A stretch of DNA of 10,277 bases from Bryobacterales bacterium (lineage in GTDB: Bacteria > Acidobacteriota > Terriglobia > Bryobacterales > Bryobacteraceae): NCBI GenBank assembly GCA_016789785.1, contig JAEUQE010000276.1:1-10277 (forward strand), in the 5' to 3' direction. The first letter of the stretch is position 1; each line of letters opens with the position of its first letter. This document shows, piece by piece, positions 9,165 through 10,277 of the stretch. The position numbers and the translations under genes are program-made. The notes beneath the pieces were generated by a model. The model was not told the origin of the DNA and did not search any database. It saw only the letters and a program-made list of their open reading frames with translations.

Positions 9165-10277
9165 ATGTTCAAACTCGCCTCTGCGTTTCTCTTCTTCGTT
9201 GCCCCCGTCCTGGCTCAATCCACTGCCAACATCGTCGGTACCATTCGCGACTCCTCCGGTGCAGCCGTTCCCGGCGCGAAGATCACCGCCACGAACACCC
9301 AAACCGGTTTCCGCCAAACCCGCGAATCCAGCGGCGAAGGCGCTTACTCCATTCCGCTGCTGCCCATCGGACAGTACCGGCTCGATGTCGAGAAGGAAGG
9401 CTTTCAGCGCTATGTGCAATCTGGCATCACGCTCGCCGTCAGCGACATCGCCACGCTCGACGTCACACTGCAACTCGGTTCCGTTTCGGAGTCCGTCACG
9501 GTGGAAGGCGCGGCGCCGCTGCTTGAGACTCAGACCGGCACGATTCGCGGAGTGGTGGATCAACAGCGCATCGTGAGCCTGCCTCTCAATGGCCGTCAGA
9601 TCACGCAACTCATGACCATTCAAGCAGGCGTGATTCAACGCTCCTCCGGCACCAGCGAAGGCGATGCGTTCGTCGTCAACGGCAGCCGCCAAAGCGGTGT
9701 CTACTTCCTGCTCGACGGCGGAATGAACACCGATTCCTATCGCAACTTCAGCGGCGTTTTCCCCAATCCTGACGCCGTGCAGGAATTCAGCGTGCAAAAG
9801 AGCAACTTCAGCGCCGAGTATGCCAACGCGACCGGCGCGGTAATGAGTGTGGCCACCAAATCGGGCACCAATGAACTGCACGGGTCGGCCTTCGAGTTTC
9901 TGCGCAACGGCGTCTTCAACGCGCGGAACTTCTTCGCCGCACGCCGCGACTCGTTGAAGCGCTCGCAGTTCGGCGGCACACTCGGCGGGCCGATCAAGAA
10001 GGACAAGCTCTTCTTCTTCGGCGCTTATCAGGGCACGCGCATTCGCAGTGATCCGGGTCTGACGCGGCAGTTTCTTCCCACGGCTGCCATGCGCCGTGGC
10101 GACTTCGTGGCCGGCGGCCGCGATATCACCGATCCGCTCACCCGCGCACCATTCCCCGGCCGCGTGATCCCAGCCTCGCGCATCAGTTCGGTCACGCAAT
10201 CGCTGCTGCGCTTCATTCCCGATCCGGGCACTCCCGATGGCCAGCGCTTCGTCGGCGTGCCGCTGAAGAATCGCGAC
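9165..10277 (+). CDS. TonB-dependent receptor with N-terminal carboxypeptidase-regulatory-like domain, C-terminus beyond the window
   Basis: Outer-membrane protein of the large Acidobacteriota 'Oar-like' receptor family, thought to import or bind bulky organic ligands. The first 371 residues are visible; family members usually exceed 1000. Signal peptide MFKLASAFLFFVAPVLA with cleavage before Gln18. Residues 18-104 form the carboxypeptidase-regulatory-like beta-sandwich (IVGTIRDSSGAAVPGAKITA, then YSIPLLPIGQYRLDVEKEGF). The plug domain spans about 115-232, with LPLNGRQITQLMTIQAGV, FVVNGSRQSGVYFLLDGG and the family signature SAEYANATGAVMSVATKSGTN. The barrel begins near 235 (LHGSAFEFLRNGVFNARNFF, LGGPIKKDKLFFFGAYQG). 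ATG 9165 is preceded by AGAGGA at 9154-9159, 5 bases away. No TonB-box can be assigned confidently. Ligand unknown; the neighbouring sulfatase is separated by the DUF4139 gene on the other strand, so a shared pathway is only possible. Confidence 0.95.
   Translation, partial: MFKLASAFLFFVAPVLAQSTANIVGTIRDSSGAAVPGAKITATNTQTGFRQTRESSGEGAYSIPLLPIGQYRLDVEKEGFQRYVQSGITLAVSDIATLDVTLQLGSVSESVTVEGAAPLLETQTGTIRGVVDQQRIVSLPLNGRQITQLMTIQAGVIQRSSGTSEGDAFVVNGSRQSGVYFLLDGGMNTDSYRNFSGVFPNPDAVQEFSVQKSNFSAEYANATGAVMSVATKSGTNELHGSAFEFLRNGVFNARNFFAARRDSLKRSQFGGTLGGPIKKDKLFFFGAYQGTRIRSDPGLTRQFLPTAAMRRGDFVAGGRDITDPLTRAPFPGRVIPASRISSVTQSLLRFIPDPGTPDGQRFVGVPLKNRD

Noticed and set aside
9075..10199. 374-residue minus-strand open frame
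   Set aside because: Antisense to the TonB receptor, with no start signal and no domain.

Overview
The window looks like chromosomal DNA from a GC-rich, didermic bacterium, most likely an Acidobacteriota member of the Solibacter/Bryobacter type. The basis is a TonB-dependent receptor with an N-terminal carboxypeptidase-regulatory-like domain, an iduronate-2-sulfatase-like secreted sulfatase, a secreted DUF4139 protein, and several signal peptides that appear to end in Ala with Gln at +1. No rRNA, tRNA, CRISPR array, insertion sequence or phage gene is visible. The lineage call is inference from gene content.

Layout: (1) 4942 to 1, minus strand: a tightly packed operon encoding, in transcription order, a 62-residue DUF2892 membrane protein, a TolC-type outer-membrane channel, a periplasmic adaptor lipoprotein and an RND permease cut by the left window edge. 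All three junctions are 4-base stop/start overlaps, and the three downstream genes start with ATG, TTG and GTG respectively. (2) 5033-5898, plus strand: a divergent ECF sigma factor and a small soluble zinc-binding anti-sigma factor, again joined by an ATGA overlap. The 90-base divergent region holds a 7-base inverted repeat spaced two helical turns apart. (3) 6044-7504, plus strand: a single sulfatase gene with a possible -10 element immediately before the start codon. (4) 9019-7523, minus strand: a secreted DUF4139 protein, convergent with the sulfatase with 18 bases between stops. (5) 9165 to the right edge, plus strand: a TonB-dependent receptor, divergent from the DUF4139 gene and cut by the window.

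Together, the left half is a complete export machine (inner-membrane pump, adaptor and outer-membrane duct) next to a sigma/anti-sigma switch. The anti-sigma factor has exactly the C-x25-H-x3-C-x2-C spacing of the redox sensor RsrA. The simplest reading is a thiol- or electrophile-responsive efflux locus, but neither the inducing signal nor control of the pump by this sigma factor can be shown from sequence. The right half is envelope and nutrient-acquisition content (sulfatase, secreted protein, TonB receptor) without an obvious shared pathway. Both edge genes are incomplete only because the window ends; no frameshift or pseudogene was found. All gaps between genes are under 150 bases.
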